NCBI GenBank assembly: GCA_963788585.1
Contig: CAWBHA010000004.1
Span: 1-64,000, forward strand
Reading direction: 5' to 3'
Length of the DNA stretch: 64,000 nt
Source of the DNA: Bog-473 sp963788585
Lineage (GTDB): Bacteria; Actinomycetota; Acidimicrobiia; Acidimicrobiales; RAAP-2
Notes under the pieces: generated by a model
What the model was told of the DNA's origin: nothing
The model's input: the letters and a program-made list of their open reading frames with translations, nothing else
Database searches by the model: none
Shown: one piece after another, positions 34,773-43,031 of the stretch
Position numbering within the stretch: position 1 is the stretch's first letter
Layout of the letters: every line of letters begins with the position of its first letter
Made by a program: the position numbers and the translations under genes

Positions 34773-35803
34773 AGGTCTATGCGGGCATGGACCCGCGGCT
34801 GGACCTGCGCGCCTGCGTGACGCATGCGCAACGGGTCGAGGAGCTGGGCTACGACGGCCTCCACGTGGCCGAGACGGTGCACGACGCACTGTCGGTCGCG
34901 CTGTTGTGCGCCGAGCACACGAGCCGGATCAGGGTCCGCACCAGCGTGGCCCTCGCCTTCACCCGGAGCCCGACGCTGCTGGCGTACGCCGCCTGGGACA
35001 TCGCCAAGCTGAGCGGCGGCCGTTTCGAGCTCGGCCTGGGAACGCAGATTCGTCAGAACATCGAGGACCGCTACGCCGTGCCCTTCGGCGAGGAGCCCAT
35101 TGCGCGGTTGGGTGACTACGTCGGCGCGGTCCGCGCCGCGTTCGCCGCGTTCGTGTGCGGGGAGGCGCCCGCCTACCGGAGCGACCACTACCGGATCACA
35201 CGCCTCCAGCCCTACTTCAACCCTGGGCCCGACCGGGACACAGTGGTGCCGCCCGTCTATCTCGGGGGCGTGCAACGGCGGGCCTGCGAGTTGGCCGGCG
35301 CCGTGGCCGACGGCTTCGTCAGCCACCCCACCAATTCCAACCCGCGCTACTTGCGCGACGTCTGCCTGCCCGCGCTGGCCGAGGGCGCGCGTCGTGTCGG
35401 CCGTGACCTGACCCAGGACGGGTTCGAGACCGTCATCGGGACCCCGGTCATCACGGGCCTGACCTTCCAAGATCTCCGGGCCGAGCGGGAGCGCCAACGT
35501 CGACTCCTCGCGTTCTTGTATTCGACGCCCGCCTACACTCCAACTTTGGAGCTCTTCGGCTGGAGCGAACTCGGACCGCGGCTACGCGACCTCATCCACC
35601 GCGATCGCTGGGACGATCTGGCCAGCGTGCTCTCCGACGAGGTGCTCGACGCGCTCGTCCCGAACGGCACCTTCGACGAACTGCCGGGGATCCTCGTGGA
35701 CCGCTTCGCCGGCCTCGGTGAGGGCATCGTGGTGTCGCCGCCCGCCGACGCGTCGACCGATAAGGCGTTTCGTGCCGTGGTCGAGGCGCTCCAAGCTGCG
35801 TGA
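34769..35803 (+). CDS. LLM-class F420-dependent oxidoreductase
   Basis: 344 residues, ATG overlapping the hydratase stop. Luciferase-like barrel: MKVYAGMDPRLDLRACV, VEELGYDGLHVAETVHD, SVALAFTRSPTLLAYAAWDIAKLSGGRFELGLGTQ. This TIGR03617-like type has the G-L-G-T-Q-I-R-Q-N segment where coenzyme F420 binds. It is only distantly similar to the other LLM gene at 24428. The pairing with an enoyl-CoA hydratase points to lipid or terpenoid breakdown, inferred from context only. Confidence 0.87.
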   Translation: MKVYAGMDPRLDLRACVTHAQRVEELGYDGLHVAETVHDALSVALLCAEHTSRIRVRTSVALAFTRSPTLLAYAAWDIAKLSGGRFELGLGTQIRQNIEDRYAVPFGEEPIARLGDYVGAVRAAFAAFVCGEAPAYRSDHYRITRLQPYFNPGPDRDTVVPPVYLGGVQRRACELAGAVADGFVSHPTNSNPRYLRDVCLPALAEGARRVGRDLTQDGFETVIGTPVITGLTFQDLRAERERQRRLLAFLYSTPAYTPTLELFGWSELGPRLRDLIHRDRWDDLASVLSDEVLDALVPNGTFDELPGILVDRFAGLGEGIVVSPPADASTDKAFRAVVEALQAA

Positions 35804-35898
35804 GTCGTGCTCGGCGTGTCCTCGTCCAACCTCTCCCTTGTGGGGACGGTCTTCAGGACACTCGTCGCGCCACGGGCTGCGGACCTCGTGCCCGCGCG

Positions 35899-36273
35899 TC
35901 AGCGCGCGTACACGCCCCCACGAACGCGGGCATTGCCGGGAGGCCCATCGTCGCGAGGTCGGGATGCCGTCGTTCCGGTGCGCTGCCCGCTTCCTGCGTG
36001 GCGATGATCCCGCGTGGCGGGCCGACCGGCGGCCCGCGGCAGAGGTCGATCCACTTGCTCGGCTCCCGCGTCCCCACGGCCGCGAATCCTCGTGGTTCCG
36101 GCCCAGAGGGCCAGCCCGCACAACAGGACCACAATCCCCGCCCAGACGTCGGCCAGCGCCAAATCGAGACCGACCAACACGACGGCGGCCCCCACGCAGA
36201 GGTCGATGAGCCCGCAGGCCGCTTGGCGGGCCTCACGTTTCCTCGGCCGAAGCGAGTAGGGGACGGAGCTCAT
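35899..36273 (-). CDS. Small membrane protein, unknown
   Basis: 124 residues from ATG 36273. Two hydrophobic segments at about residues 18-40 and 44-62 (LIDLCVGAAVVLVGLDLALA, VWAGIVVLLCGLALWAG) and an Arg/Gly/Pro-rich tail that may be partly non-coding. The N-terminal half looks real; the C-terminal half could be a frameshifted tail. No family recognised. The plus strand over this region has open frames too but none is protein-like. Confidence 0.5.
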   Translation of the reverse strand: MSSVPYSLRPRKREARQAACGLIDLCVGAAVVLVGLDLALADVWAGIVVLLCGLALWAGTTRIRGRGDAGAEQVDRPLPRAAGRPATRDHRHAGSGQRTGTTASRPRDDGPPGNARVRGGVYAR

Positions 36274-36464
36274 TCCCTATGGATCGGCATCTCTCGGGAA
36301 TTGGTTTAGCCCCACCTCACAGGCACGAGCTGCGTGCTGTCTTGCCCGTGGATCCTCGCGGCCGTCATGCCCGGCTCGAACAGAGAGCAAAGTCCGGGCC
36401 TCGTGGACCCGTGAGCACCGGCGGCCGGGTTGGCGAACGAAGTGCGACGTCACCGCCGAGGCTT

Positions 36465-36806
36465 CTACGGCGACTCCGGGGATGGCTCGGCGGCCATATC
36501 GCTCCCGTCGCCCGCCGTGCCCGGGACCGGCGGGCTCTCGGAGAACGGCTCACCGATCGGCACGGCGTGCACGTGGAAGCCCCTCGGACGCATGTCGCCC
36601 GAGTCCGGCGCGCGATCGGGCTCTTGTCCGTCTGCACCACGAGCCTTGAGCGTGGCCTGATCCCCGAGCAGGCTGACGTGTGTCCGAGCCGAAATCTCAC
36701 TCGGCTCACGTCGCGCCACCTCCTCGGCGAGCTGCTCGAGCTGACGCTTCTCCCGTCGACGGCGCAGCGGGCCACCGGGTGAGATGGGTACGTCACCTTG
36801 GGCCAC
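36465..36806 (-). CDS. Small charged hypothetical protein
   Basis: 113 residues from GTG 36806. The N-terminus (DVPISPGGPLRRRREKRQLE..) leads into a helical, charged, coiled-coil-like segment (LEQLAEEVARREPSEISAR), followed by RTHVSLLGDQATLK and a C-terminal Pro/Ser-rich end. No family recognised. Spaced 45 bases from the short frame upstream. Confidence 0.45.
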   Translation of the reverse strand: MAQGDVPISPGGPLRRRREKRQLEQLAEEVARREPSEISARTHVSLLGDQATLKARGADGQEPDRAPDSGDMRPRGFHVHAVPIGEPFSESPPVPGTAGDGSDMAAEPSPESP

Positions 36807-36851
36807 GAACGAAGTCTAGGGGTGAGAGTCCATTCGGAGTGGTTCATTTCC

Positions 36852-37112
36852 TCACTTCGTCGCAGCACCTGGGCACACGGGTGCGCCCGGCATCCAATAA
36901 CTGGCCAGGGACGCCCATCGTGTTGCAGACAGCGGGAGCGCCGGTGGACGTGGCCGCCTCCCCGGGGGGTGCTCGTCGACGCCGTCGTCGGCGACGACTG
37001 CCGCGATGGCGTGAACGGGTGCTCCCTGCTGCCAGACGACGCGCGCCCCTGCGTGTTTGCCCAGATCACTCGTCGAGACGACCCCAGTGACGCCACTGGG
37101 GTGGTGCGTCAA
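36852..37112 (-). CDS. Doubtful small ORF coupled to aldo/keto reductase
   Basis: 86 codons from a TTG that overlaps the stop of the upstream aldo/keto reductase (TTGA). The first half (VVSTSDLGKHAGARVVWQQGA) is plausible; the second half is Pro/Arg-rich and looks non-coding. It could be a decayed remnant. Confidence 0.25.
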   Translation of the reverse strand: MTHHPSGVTGVVSTSDLGKHAGARVVWQQGAPVHAIAAVVADDGVDEHPPGRRPRPPALPLSATRWASLASYWMPGAPVCPGAATK

Positions 37113-38008
37113 CGGGGCATCGGGAAGATGAGCTCCTCCTCGGCCATCGCTGCGACGGCGTCCGCGCGGCCGGCGTCTCCCATCGGCGCGGAGCGCTCGG
37201 CCGAGGCCAGCACCCTCGGCAGCATGCCAATGTCACCGGGCGTGCAGAAGGCGTGGACGCCGGGCGTTGACAGCGCAAAGTGGACGCCACGGTCGATCTC
37301 CTCGTCGGTCGCTTGCGGCTCGTACCACGAGTCGGCCCACCGGTCCGCCGTGGCCGGGCTTCCGGCCACGGCTTCTGCGAGAGGCCGGCGGTCGGCCCAG
37401 GGGCGCCGTGCGACCGCCTTGATAGCCATGACGCCGATATCACGCTCGGCGCACACGGCGAGTAACTCCTCCGCCGGTTCGCGGTACTCGGCTCTCGCCC
37501 ACAGCGCTGGATAGACGGGGAACATCACCGTGTCGAGGTCGAAGCGGCGCAGGGCCTCGAGGTGCGCGCGTGGAACCTCCATGTCGTGGCCCGTGATCCC
37601 GACGAAGCGAGTCTGTCCCGCGTCGCGCAGCCGGATCATCTGGTCAAGCGCGGGCGAACGCCGATCGAGCTCCTCGAGCGAGGTTACGGCGTGGGCCTGG
37701 TACAGGTCCAGCACCTCGGCGTGTAACAAGCGTCGTGTCGCGTCGAACTGGACCCGCACCCCGTCGGGGTTGGCGCGCAATGTCTTCCCTGCAATGAAGA
37801 GCTCTTGGCGGCGGCCGGCCAGGTTGGGCCCGACCACGGACTCGGCTGCGCCGTACTGCGGCGCGATGTCGAGGTGGTTGACCCCGCGATCCACGGCGAG
37901 ACGCAGCCACGCACCCGCTTCCTCGACACTGGCCGCCCAGCAAGCGGCGCCGCCGAGCACCGCCACACTGCTCCCGTGGCCCGTCCTCCCCAGGCGCCGG
38001 TACTCCAT
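37109..38008 (-). CDS. Aldo/keto reductase family protein
   Basis: 299 residues from ATG 38008. AKR tetrad elements: Asp in NHLDIAPQYG with Tyr, Lys in FIAGKTLR and His in LYQAHAVTS. The N-terminus MEYRRLGRTGHGSSVAVLGG and GITGHDMEVPRAHLEALRRFD are typical of short AKRs related to oxidoreductases of the YghZ/Tas groups. The C-terminal part (RGVHFALSTPGVHAFCTPGD) fits the NADP-binding end. Reduces aldehydes or ketones with NADPH; substrate unknown. It lies 8 bases after the VOC gene in the same direction. Confidence 0.9.
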   Translation of the reverse strand: MEYRRLGRTGHGSSVAVLGGAACWAASVEEAGAWLRLAVDRGVNHLDIAPQYGAAESVVGPNLAGRRQELFIAGKTLRANPDGVRVQFDATRRLLHAEVLDLYQAHAVTSLEELDRRSPALDQMIRLRDAGQTRFVGITGHDMEVPRAHLEALRRFDLDTVMFPVYPALWARAEYREPAEELLAVCAERDIGVMAIKAVARRPWADRRPLAEAVAGSPATADRWADSWYEPQATDEEIDRGVHFALSTPGVHAFCTPGDIGMLPRVLASAERSAPMGDAGRADAVAAMAEEELIFPMPR

Positions 38009-38016
38009 CGTTCCGT

Positions 38017-38790
38017 CTACGACTTCAGCTGGAGGACGTTGAAGACCGCACCGACGTCGTCGGCCAGGACGGCGAAACGGCCCGGCTCGATGTCCATCGG
38101 CCCCATGAAGAGCGAACCGCCGAGCTCCTGCGCCTTCGCCACCGAGGCGTCCGTGTCGGCCACGGCGAAGTAGACGCCCCAGTTCGGCGGCATGTCGGCC
38201 GGCATCTCCGGGGTCTTCGCCATCATGCCTCCGACAGACCGTCCCCCGAGCTTCCACTCGGTGTAGCCGGGGGCCCCGCCCGGGCCACCGCCCTGGTCTT
38301 CGGCGTCCCAGCCCAAGACCGCCTTGTAGAAGGTCTTCGAGACGTCGAGATCGGTCGTGATGAGCTCGCTCCAGCAGTACGTGCCCGGTTCGTTGGCCAG
38401 CTGCGCCCCGGTGTGCTGCTTGGGCTGCCAGAGGCCGAGGACTGCGCCGAGGGGATCACCGAGGATGGCCATGCGGCCGGCGTCCATGACGTCCATTGGG
38501 GGCATGAGAACGGTGCCGCCATTTGCCGTCACCCTGGACGCCGTGATGTCGGCGTCGTCGACGTTGACGTACGTCATCCAGGCCGGCGGAAAGTCGGGGT
38601 TCATCTGAGGACCCAGTCCGGCCACCGTCTTGCCGCCCAGGTCGCACACCGAATAGCCGCCGGCCTCGGGCGGGCCCTCAGGGCAACTCCAGCCGAACAG
38701 CCCCCCGTAGAACGTCCTCGACTTGACCAAGTCTGTGCTGCCCATGTCCACCCACGAGGGGACTCCGTCCTCATAGCGCTCGAACTCCAC
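38017..38790 (-). CDS. Two-domain VOC/glyoxalase-like protein
   Basis: 257 residues from GTG 38790, preceded by GGAGAAGGAGG. Two VOC modules (about residues 8-125 and 135-255): GVPSWVDMGSTDLVKSRTFYGGLFGW in the first, CWSELITTDLDVSKTFYKAVLGWD in the second, each with the betaalphabeta-betabetabeta pattern. It resembles actinobacterial VOC proteins with a metal or substrate cleft between two domains (such as the hydroxylase Rv0577/27-kDa antigen type, TIGR-like CFP30B). Function unclear. Operon with the aldo/keto reductase. Confidence 0.88.
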   Translation of the reverse strand: MEFERYEDGVPSWVDMGSTDLVKSRTFYGGLFGWSCPEGPPEAGGYSVCDLGGKTVAGLGPQMNPDFPPAWMTYVNVDDADITASRVTANGGTVLMPPMDVMDAGRMAILGDPLGAVLGLWQPKQHTGAQLANEPGTYCWSELITTDLDVSKTFYKAVLGWDAEDQGGGPGGAPGYTEWKLGGRSVGGMMAKTPEMPADMPPNWGVYFAVADTDASVAKAQELGGSLFMGPMDIEPGRFAVLADDVGAVFNVLQLKS

Positions 38791-38906
38791 GGTGCGGCCT
38801 CCTTCTCCTGGTGCCCCGACCCGCTCGACGGTACTCGATCGATGTCCCACTCGCGCCGGTCCGGGAGTGAGATGATCACGGGAATGTCACATTGCCGGAG
38901 GGACAT

Positions 38907-39374
38907 GTGAGTAACCCGATCGGCTCTCGAGTGGAGCAGCTGGCCCAGTCCCTCGCCGAACACATCGTTCCGATGATCGTCGACGCCATCGATATCGACG
39001 CCATCTTGGACAAGGTGGACATCGACAAGATCGTCAGCCGGGTCGACGTAGACAAGATCGTCGAACGGGTTGACGTCGAGAAGATCGTCGAACGAGTCGA
39101 CATTCAAAAGATCATCGAACGGGTCGACATCAACGCAATCGTCGAAGAGATCGACATCGACGCGCTCGTCGAACAGACGGAGCTGGGCTCCATCATCGCC
39201 CGATCCACCACAGGCGTCCTCACCGAGATCCTCGACGTGATTCGCTCGCAAGGGGTCGGACTCGACGACTTCATCCAGCGCTGGGGCAACCGCGTTGTCG
39301 GGCGCGGCCGGCGTCCGGCCACGTGGCCGGACGGGCCGCCGTTGTTGGTCAAGCCCAAGGTGGCCGCGTCGTGA
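38907..39374 (+). CDS. Protein with 9-residue VDxxKIVER repeats
   Basis: 155 residues from GTG 38907 (GGAGGGA upstream). Residues 20-95 consist of about eight 9-residue repeats of the form (V/I)D(I/V)(D/E)KIVER, with Asp/Glu and Lys/Arg alternating on a hydrophobic backbone. The regular spacing suggests a long amphipathic helix or solenoid. The C-terminal third (RSTTGVLTEILDVIRSQGVGLDDFIQRWGNR) differs and ends in a short basic tail. Overlaps the RDD-family gene by GTGA. I know of no described function; charge pattern and partner suggest a membrane-surface role. Confidence 0.75.
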   Translation: MSNPIGSRVEQLAQSLAEHIVPMIVDAIDIDAILDKVDIDKIVSRVDVDKIVERVDVEKIVERVDIQKIIERVDINAIVEEIDIDALVEQTELGSIIARSTTGVLTEILDVIRSQGVGLDDFIQRWGNRVVGRGRRPATWPDGPPLLVKPKVAAS

Positions 39375-39928
39375 CGACCGTACCAATGCCCGCCCCCGAG
39401 ATGACGGTCGGCCGCCAAGGCCACTACGCCGGCGCAGCGAGCCGGATCGTCGCGTTCGCCGCTGACGTCGGCGCCTCCTGGGGCCTCTATACGCTTGGCG
39501 TCGCGTTGCTCAACGCCGCCATCAAACTCATCACGGGACGCTCCTACACGTTGACCAATCACCAGGGTGTCGCGTTCGTTGCCTTGACGCTGTGGGAGTT
39601 CTTCTATTACACGTACCAGTGGGCGGTGAGCGGCAAGACCTTGGGCATGGCGGTGTTCGGGCTCCAAGTGGTGACCAAGGAAGGCGGACCCATCAAGCCG
39701 GGTCAGGCAGCCCTCCGGACGATCGGTCTCGCGGTCACACTGTTCCTCACCGTAGGAATCGGCTTCCTCGGCATCGTGTTCCAGCGGGAGCGGCGCGGGC
39801 TGGACGATTTCATCGCCGGCACCGCGGTCGTCTACGACTGGGACGCCCGGGCGGCCCGGCTTCGTTGGATCGCCCGCAAGGAGGGACCACTCTCGCAAGG
39901 GCGGCAGCAAGCGGATGGAGCCGCATAG
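39371..39928 (+). CDS. RDD family membrane protein
   Basis: 185 residues from a GTG overlapping the upstream stop. RDD-type elements: YAGAASRIVAFAADVGASWGLY at the N-terminus, SGKTLGMAVFGLQVV and RGLDDFIAGTAVVYDW at the C-terminus, with 3-4 membrane segments (WGLYTLGVALLNAAIKLI, VAFVALTLWEFFYYTYQW, TIGLAVTLFLTVGIGFLGIVF). The typical Arg-Asp-Asp motif is present only in diverged form (RLDDF). The repeat protein encoded just upstream may contact its cytoplasmic face. Confidence 0.85.
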   Translation: MTTVPMPAPEMTVGRQGHYAGAASRIVAFAADVGASWGLYTLGVALLNAAIKLITGRSYTLTNHQGVAFVALTLWEFFYYTYQWAVSGKTLGMAVFGLQVVTKEGGPIKPGQAALRTIGLAVTLFLTVGIGFLGIVFQRERRGLDDFIAGTAVVYDWDARAARLRWIARKEGPLSQGRQQADGAA

Positions 39929-39976
39929 ACGGGCCGGTCGTTCGCAGGCCTCCGACACCCCCCTACGATGCCGCCC

Positions 39977-40780
39977 ATGTCCTTCACCGAAATCACCCGG
40001 CCACACCCCTTCGTTGCCGTCGTGACGCTCAACCGTCCGGAGCGGATGAACGCCATGGCCTTTGACGTGATGATCCCCTTCCGCGATGCATTGCGGGACA
40101 TCGGCAGCGACAACGACGTACGCATCGTGGTCATCACCGGCGCCGGGCGCGGATTCTGCTCAGGAGCAGATCACGAGAATCCCGGAACGATGCCCAACAT
40201 CGATAGCCTGACGCTGCCCACCATCGCCATGCGCTCGATGGAGATGCTGGACGACGTGATTGCCACGATTCGCCGGCTGCATCAGCCGGTGATTGCGGCC
40301 GTGAACGGGGCAGCGATTGGCGGAGGCTTCTGCCTCGCGCTGGCGGCCGACATCCGGATCGCCTCCGAGGAGGCCTACTTCCGGGCGGCTGGCATCAACA
40401 ACGGGCTCACGGCCGCCGAGCTCGGGATCAGCTTTCTTCTCCCGCGGACGGTGGGCCAGTCCCGGGCCGCCGAGATCATGTTGACGGGTCGTGACGTCGA
40501 CGCGGCGGAGGCCGAGCGAACCGGGTTGGTCTCGAGGGTCGTCCCCAGCCCCGAGCTGCTGCCCGCCTGCTTCGAACTGGCCGACCGGATCAACGGGTGG
40601 AGCCGGGCCGGTGTGGAACTCACAAAGCGACAGCTGTGGAACAGCCTCGACGCCAGCAGCCTTCAGTCCCACATGGACGCGGAGGGCACATCCCAGCTCT
40701 TCGTTCGCATCACCACGCGGAACTTCGAGGAGGCGGTGGCGGCCCGAAAGGAGAGACGGACACCCGATTTCAAGGACTGA
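39977..40780 (+). CDS. Enoyl-CoA hydratase/isomerase family protein
   Basis: 267 residues from ATG 39977; ATG 39968 three codons earlier is equally possible. Crotonase features: VAVVTLNRPERMNAMAFDV, ITGAGRGFCSGADHE and AAIGGGFCLALAADIRIA (oxyanion hole), ELGISFLLPRTVGQSRAAEIMLTG. The conserved Glu in the second active-site loop appears as TAAELG, and the C-terminus contains SRAGVELTKRQLWNSL. Could be a hydratase or a related isomerase; paralogues lie at 33975 and 61531. Confidence 0.88.
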   Translation: MSFTEITRPHPFVAVVTLNRPERMNAMAFDVMIPFRDALRDIGSDNDVRIVVITGAGRGFCSGADHENPGTMPNIDSLTLPTIAMRSMEMLDDVIATIRRLHQPVIAAVNGAAIGGGFCLALAADIRIASEEAYFRAAGINNGLTAAELGISFLLPRTVGQSRAAEIMLTGRDVDAAEAERTGLVSRVVPSPELLPACFELADRINGWSRAGVELTKRQLWNSLDASSLQSHMDAEGTSQLFVRITTRNFEEAVAARKERRTPDFKD

Positions 40781-40794
40781 ACACCGGACACCGG

Positions 40795-41205
40795 TCAGGG
40801 GGAGTTGACGAGCGAGTTGGCGGCCATGTCGAGGTACTCGCGCAATTCGACCGCGTCGTCCTCCGAAATGCGCGACGCTGCCCGCAGTTCGAACAACGCT
40901 TCCAACATGTGGCGCAGCCAGGCATCTCGCTCTGGTGGTCCGATCACGAACGGTGCGTGGCGCATGCGGAGCCGAGGGTGGCCACGTTCCTCGCCGTAGG
41001 TGCCGGGACCACCCCAATACTGGACGAGGAACAGCGCAAGGTGCCGCGAGGACTCCGCCAGGTCGTCGGGGTAGAGCGGACGCAACAATGGGTCACTCTT
41101 GACGCCGAGGTAGAACCGGTCGACCAGGTCGAAAAAGAATGGCTCGCCACCCACGCGATCGAACAGTGCGTCCACGGAGTCGAGAGTAGAGGCTTTAGAC
41201 TGCAC
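40795..41205 (-). CDS. Group II truncated hemoglobin (GlbO-like)
   Basis: 136 residues. SVDALFDRVGGEPFFFDLVDRFY begins the globin; ALFLVQYWGGPGTYGEERG with Trp in the CD/E region, then HPRLRMRHAPFVI carrying the proximal His (F8), and DAWLRHMLEALFEL. WGGP and RxRHxxF are typical of group II truncated hemoglobins such as GlbO. It would bind oxygen or detoxify NO/ROS. The GTG at 41205 lies only 8 bases from the tRNA gene; a second GTG ten codons inside is an alternative start. Convergent with the enoyl-CoA hydratase. Confidence 0.92.
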   Translation of the reverse strand: MQSKASTLDSVDALFDRVGGEPFFFDLVDRFYLGVKSDPLLRPLYPDDLAESSRHLALFLVQYWGGPGTYGEERGHPRLRMRHAPFVIGPPERDAWLRHMLEALFELRAASRISEDDAVELREYLDMAANSLVNSP

Positions 41206-41212
41206 CCGATTC

Positions 41213-41283
<71 letters not shown>

Positions 41284-41344
41284 CTTCCCTTCGATGCTGT
41301 TCACAGCGTTTTGCTCCTTCGTCGTTTGTTCGGCGCCGAGTCAT

Positions 41345-41635
41345 TCATCCCGCGATATCCCGCGGACCGGTGCCACAACCCACGTCGAGAACGTCCAGCC
41401 CCGCCGGCGCCGGACCGAGCAGCTCGTCGATCACCGCATCGGGATAGGTCGGCCGGAACCGGTCATATGTCTCGGCATGCTGGTCGAACAACCTGGAACG
41501 CTGCAGGGCCAGAGGGCGCGCTGCCCAACGGTCGCGTTCGCCGGCACCCACAGACGCCAGCCTGCCGGGTCGCCGGGATCGGAGGCGAAGAACCCGGGGT
41601 GGCGAGGACCTCACTGTGAAGGCCACCGTCGTCAC
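41345..41635 (-). pseudogene. Truncated SAM-dependent methyltransferase
   Basis: The frame from GTG 41635 gives SRLFDQHAETYDRFRPTYPDAVIDELLG and reaches SAM motif I LDVLDVGCGTG, then stops after PRDIAG. Only the first 90 or so residues of a normally 220-270 residue class I methyltransferase remain. The break is 60 bases from tRNA-Gly. The N-terminal part before RSRLF looks non-coding, so the start may also be lost. Confidence 0.6.
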
Positions 41636-41676
41636 GAGGAGTGAGCCACCGTCGTCACGAGGAGTGAGCCACCGTC
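41622..41676 (+). repeat. 23-bp tandem repeat, 2.4 copies
   Basis: GCCACCGTCGTCACGAGGA plus GTGA, at 41622-41644 and 41645-41667, with the first 9 bases of a third copy to 41676. It spans the junction between the two broken minus-strand genes and includes their overlapping GTGA. Exact copies, so recent. Confidence 0.9.
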
Positions 41677-42032
41677 AAAGCGGGCTTGTCCGCGAATGTC
41701 GCGAGCAACGCATCCGGCTTCCTCAACCAGGATCACAAAGGGTGCGTAATCCCAGGGCCCGCCGCCGGAGTCGAGAGTGACGTCAGCTTCGCCGCTTGCA
41801 ACCACGAGCGGCGAGAGTCGCCGCCTTGGTAAGGATGCACCGCGGAGCAGCGGCGAGCCAATCGAACAAGCGGGTGCGAGGTCCGCTCGCTCGAGCCCGA
41901 GCGACAGATCGCTCTTGGCCACAGCACCATCATGCCCTCACGTCGCAACGAGGTGCCCAGAAGATCGGGCCGGATCTGGGTAAGCACTCCTGCCGCCCAA
42001 CGCCGGACTGTGTTTACCGCCTCCTCTCCCAT
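41632..42032 (-). pseudogene. Inositol-monophosphatase-like fragment
   Basis: An ATG at 42032 overlaps the stop of the aldo/keto reductase upstream and opens GEEAVNTVRRWAAGVLTQI; one base out of frame near 41935, the rest reads SDLSLGLERADLAP... then SGEADVTLDSGGGPWDYAPFVILVEEAG, the C-terminal core of inositol monophosphatase-type enzymes (PWDYA...VEEAG). The N-terminal metal-binding motifs (GEE, DPLDGT) are missing; only about 130 residues remain of an expected 260. Ends in the 23-bp tandem repeat. Confidence 0.5.
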
Positions 42033-42877
42033 TATGGGAGCACTTCAAGTGCTTCTTTGTCGAGCACCAGATCCGCAGCGGCAAGGTTCTCGTCTAAATG
42101 TGCTGGCGACGAAGTTCCGGGGATAAGCAGAACGGTTGGGGCCTGATGGAGCAACCACGCGAGCGCGACTTGAGCCGGTGTTGCACCGAGCCGATCAGCC
42201 GTAGCCAAGACGGAGGCTGCACCCAGAACTGGATTCTCGGAATTGAAGGCGGAACCCAACGGAAAAAACGGGACAAAGGGGACTCCATCCGATCTGCAAG
42301 CGTCGAAGACATCCTCTCCCGAAGTATCAGCCAAGTTGTATGAGTTCTGGACGCACGCGATGTCGATCAGAGACTGGGCGGTGCGGTACTGATCCAGGTC
42401 GACGTTACTCAATCCAATATTCCCGATCAGCCCCTCTTGACGCAGGGCTTCCATCGCGTCTAACTGCTCCGTGAACACGACGTCGGATTCGGGATGTCGA
42501 CGTAGATTGACGACGGGGATTTGCTCCAGACCGAGAGATTCGAGGTTGGCTTCGACTCCGGCTCGGAGTTGATCAGGCCGTTGCGCGCCGTGCCACTGGC
42601 CCTGATCGTCTCTTGCCGCCCCGACCTTCGACACAATCACCAAGTCGTCCGGATATGGAGAGAGCGCCTCTCGCAGTAACTCGTTGGCCACGTCGGGTCC
42701 GTAGAACTGCGCTGTGTCGATGTGGTTCACCCCGGCGTCGATCGCTCGACGAAGCACTCTCAGCGCAGTATCGCGGTCCTTTGGCGGACCGAACACGCCC
42801 GGCCCGGGGAGCTGCATTGCACCAAAACCCATGCGGCGGACAAATCCGCTACCTAGCGGGACGGATTCTTCGGACAT
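42032..42877 (-). CDS. Aldo/keto reductase family protein
   Basis: 281 residues from ATG 42877. NHIDTAQFYGPDVANELL holds catalytic Asp and Tyr, IVSKVG the Lys, and NLRRHPESDV a His in the expected strand. N-terminus VRRMGFGAMQLPGPGVFGPP is typical of the bacterial AKR group that includes YdbC-like pyridoxal reductases. IPGTSSPAHLDENL near the C-terminus binds NADPH. Not closely related to the other AKR at 37109. Confidence 0.9.
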   Translation of the reverse strand: MSEESVPLGSGFVRRMGFGAMQLPGPGVFGPPKDRDTALRVLRRAIDAGVNHIDTAQFYGPDVANELLREALSPYPDDLVIVSKVGAARDDQGQWHGAQRPDQLRAGVEANLESLGLEQIPVVNLRRHPESDVVFTEQLDAMEALRQEGLIGNIGLSNVDLDQYRTAQSLIDIACVQNSYNLADTSGEDVFDACRSDGVPFVPFFPLGSAFNSENPVLGAASVLATADRLGATPAQVALAWLLHQAPTVLLIPGTSSPAHLDENLAAADLVLDKEALEVLP

Positions 42878-43031
42878 GCATCTGGTATACCTGGAACGAT
42901 CCTCTGTCGAGGCAACGCCGACGGCGAAAAAGCTGGCAAACGCCGACTACCGGGTACTTCGAGATGTCGAATCGGAGCACATTCGCAGCGTTCGCTCACC
43001 AGAATCGGTCTTTCCGATGAGGTCGGCTGCT

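Noticed and set aside
36279..36782. Plus-strand frame of 167 codons
   Set aside because: Composition is Arg/His-rich and the minus-strand frame at 36465-36806 is more protein-like.
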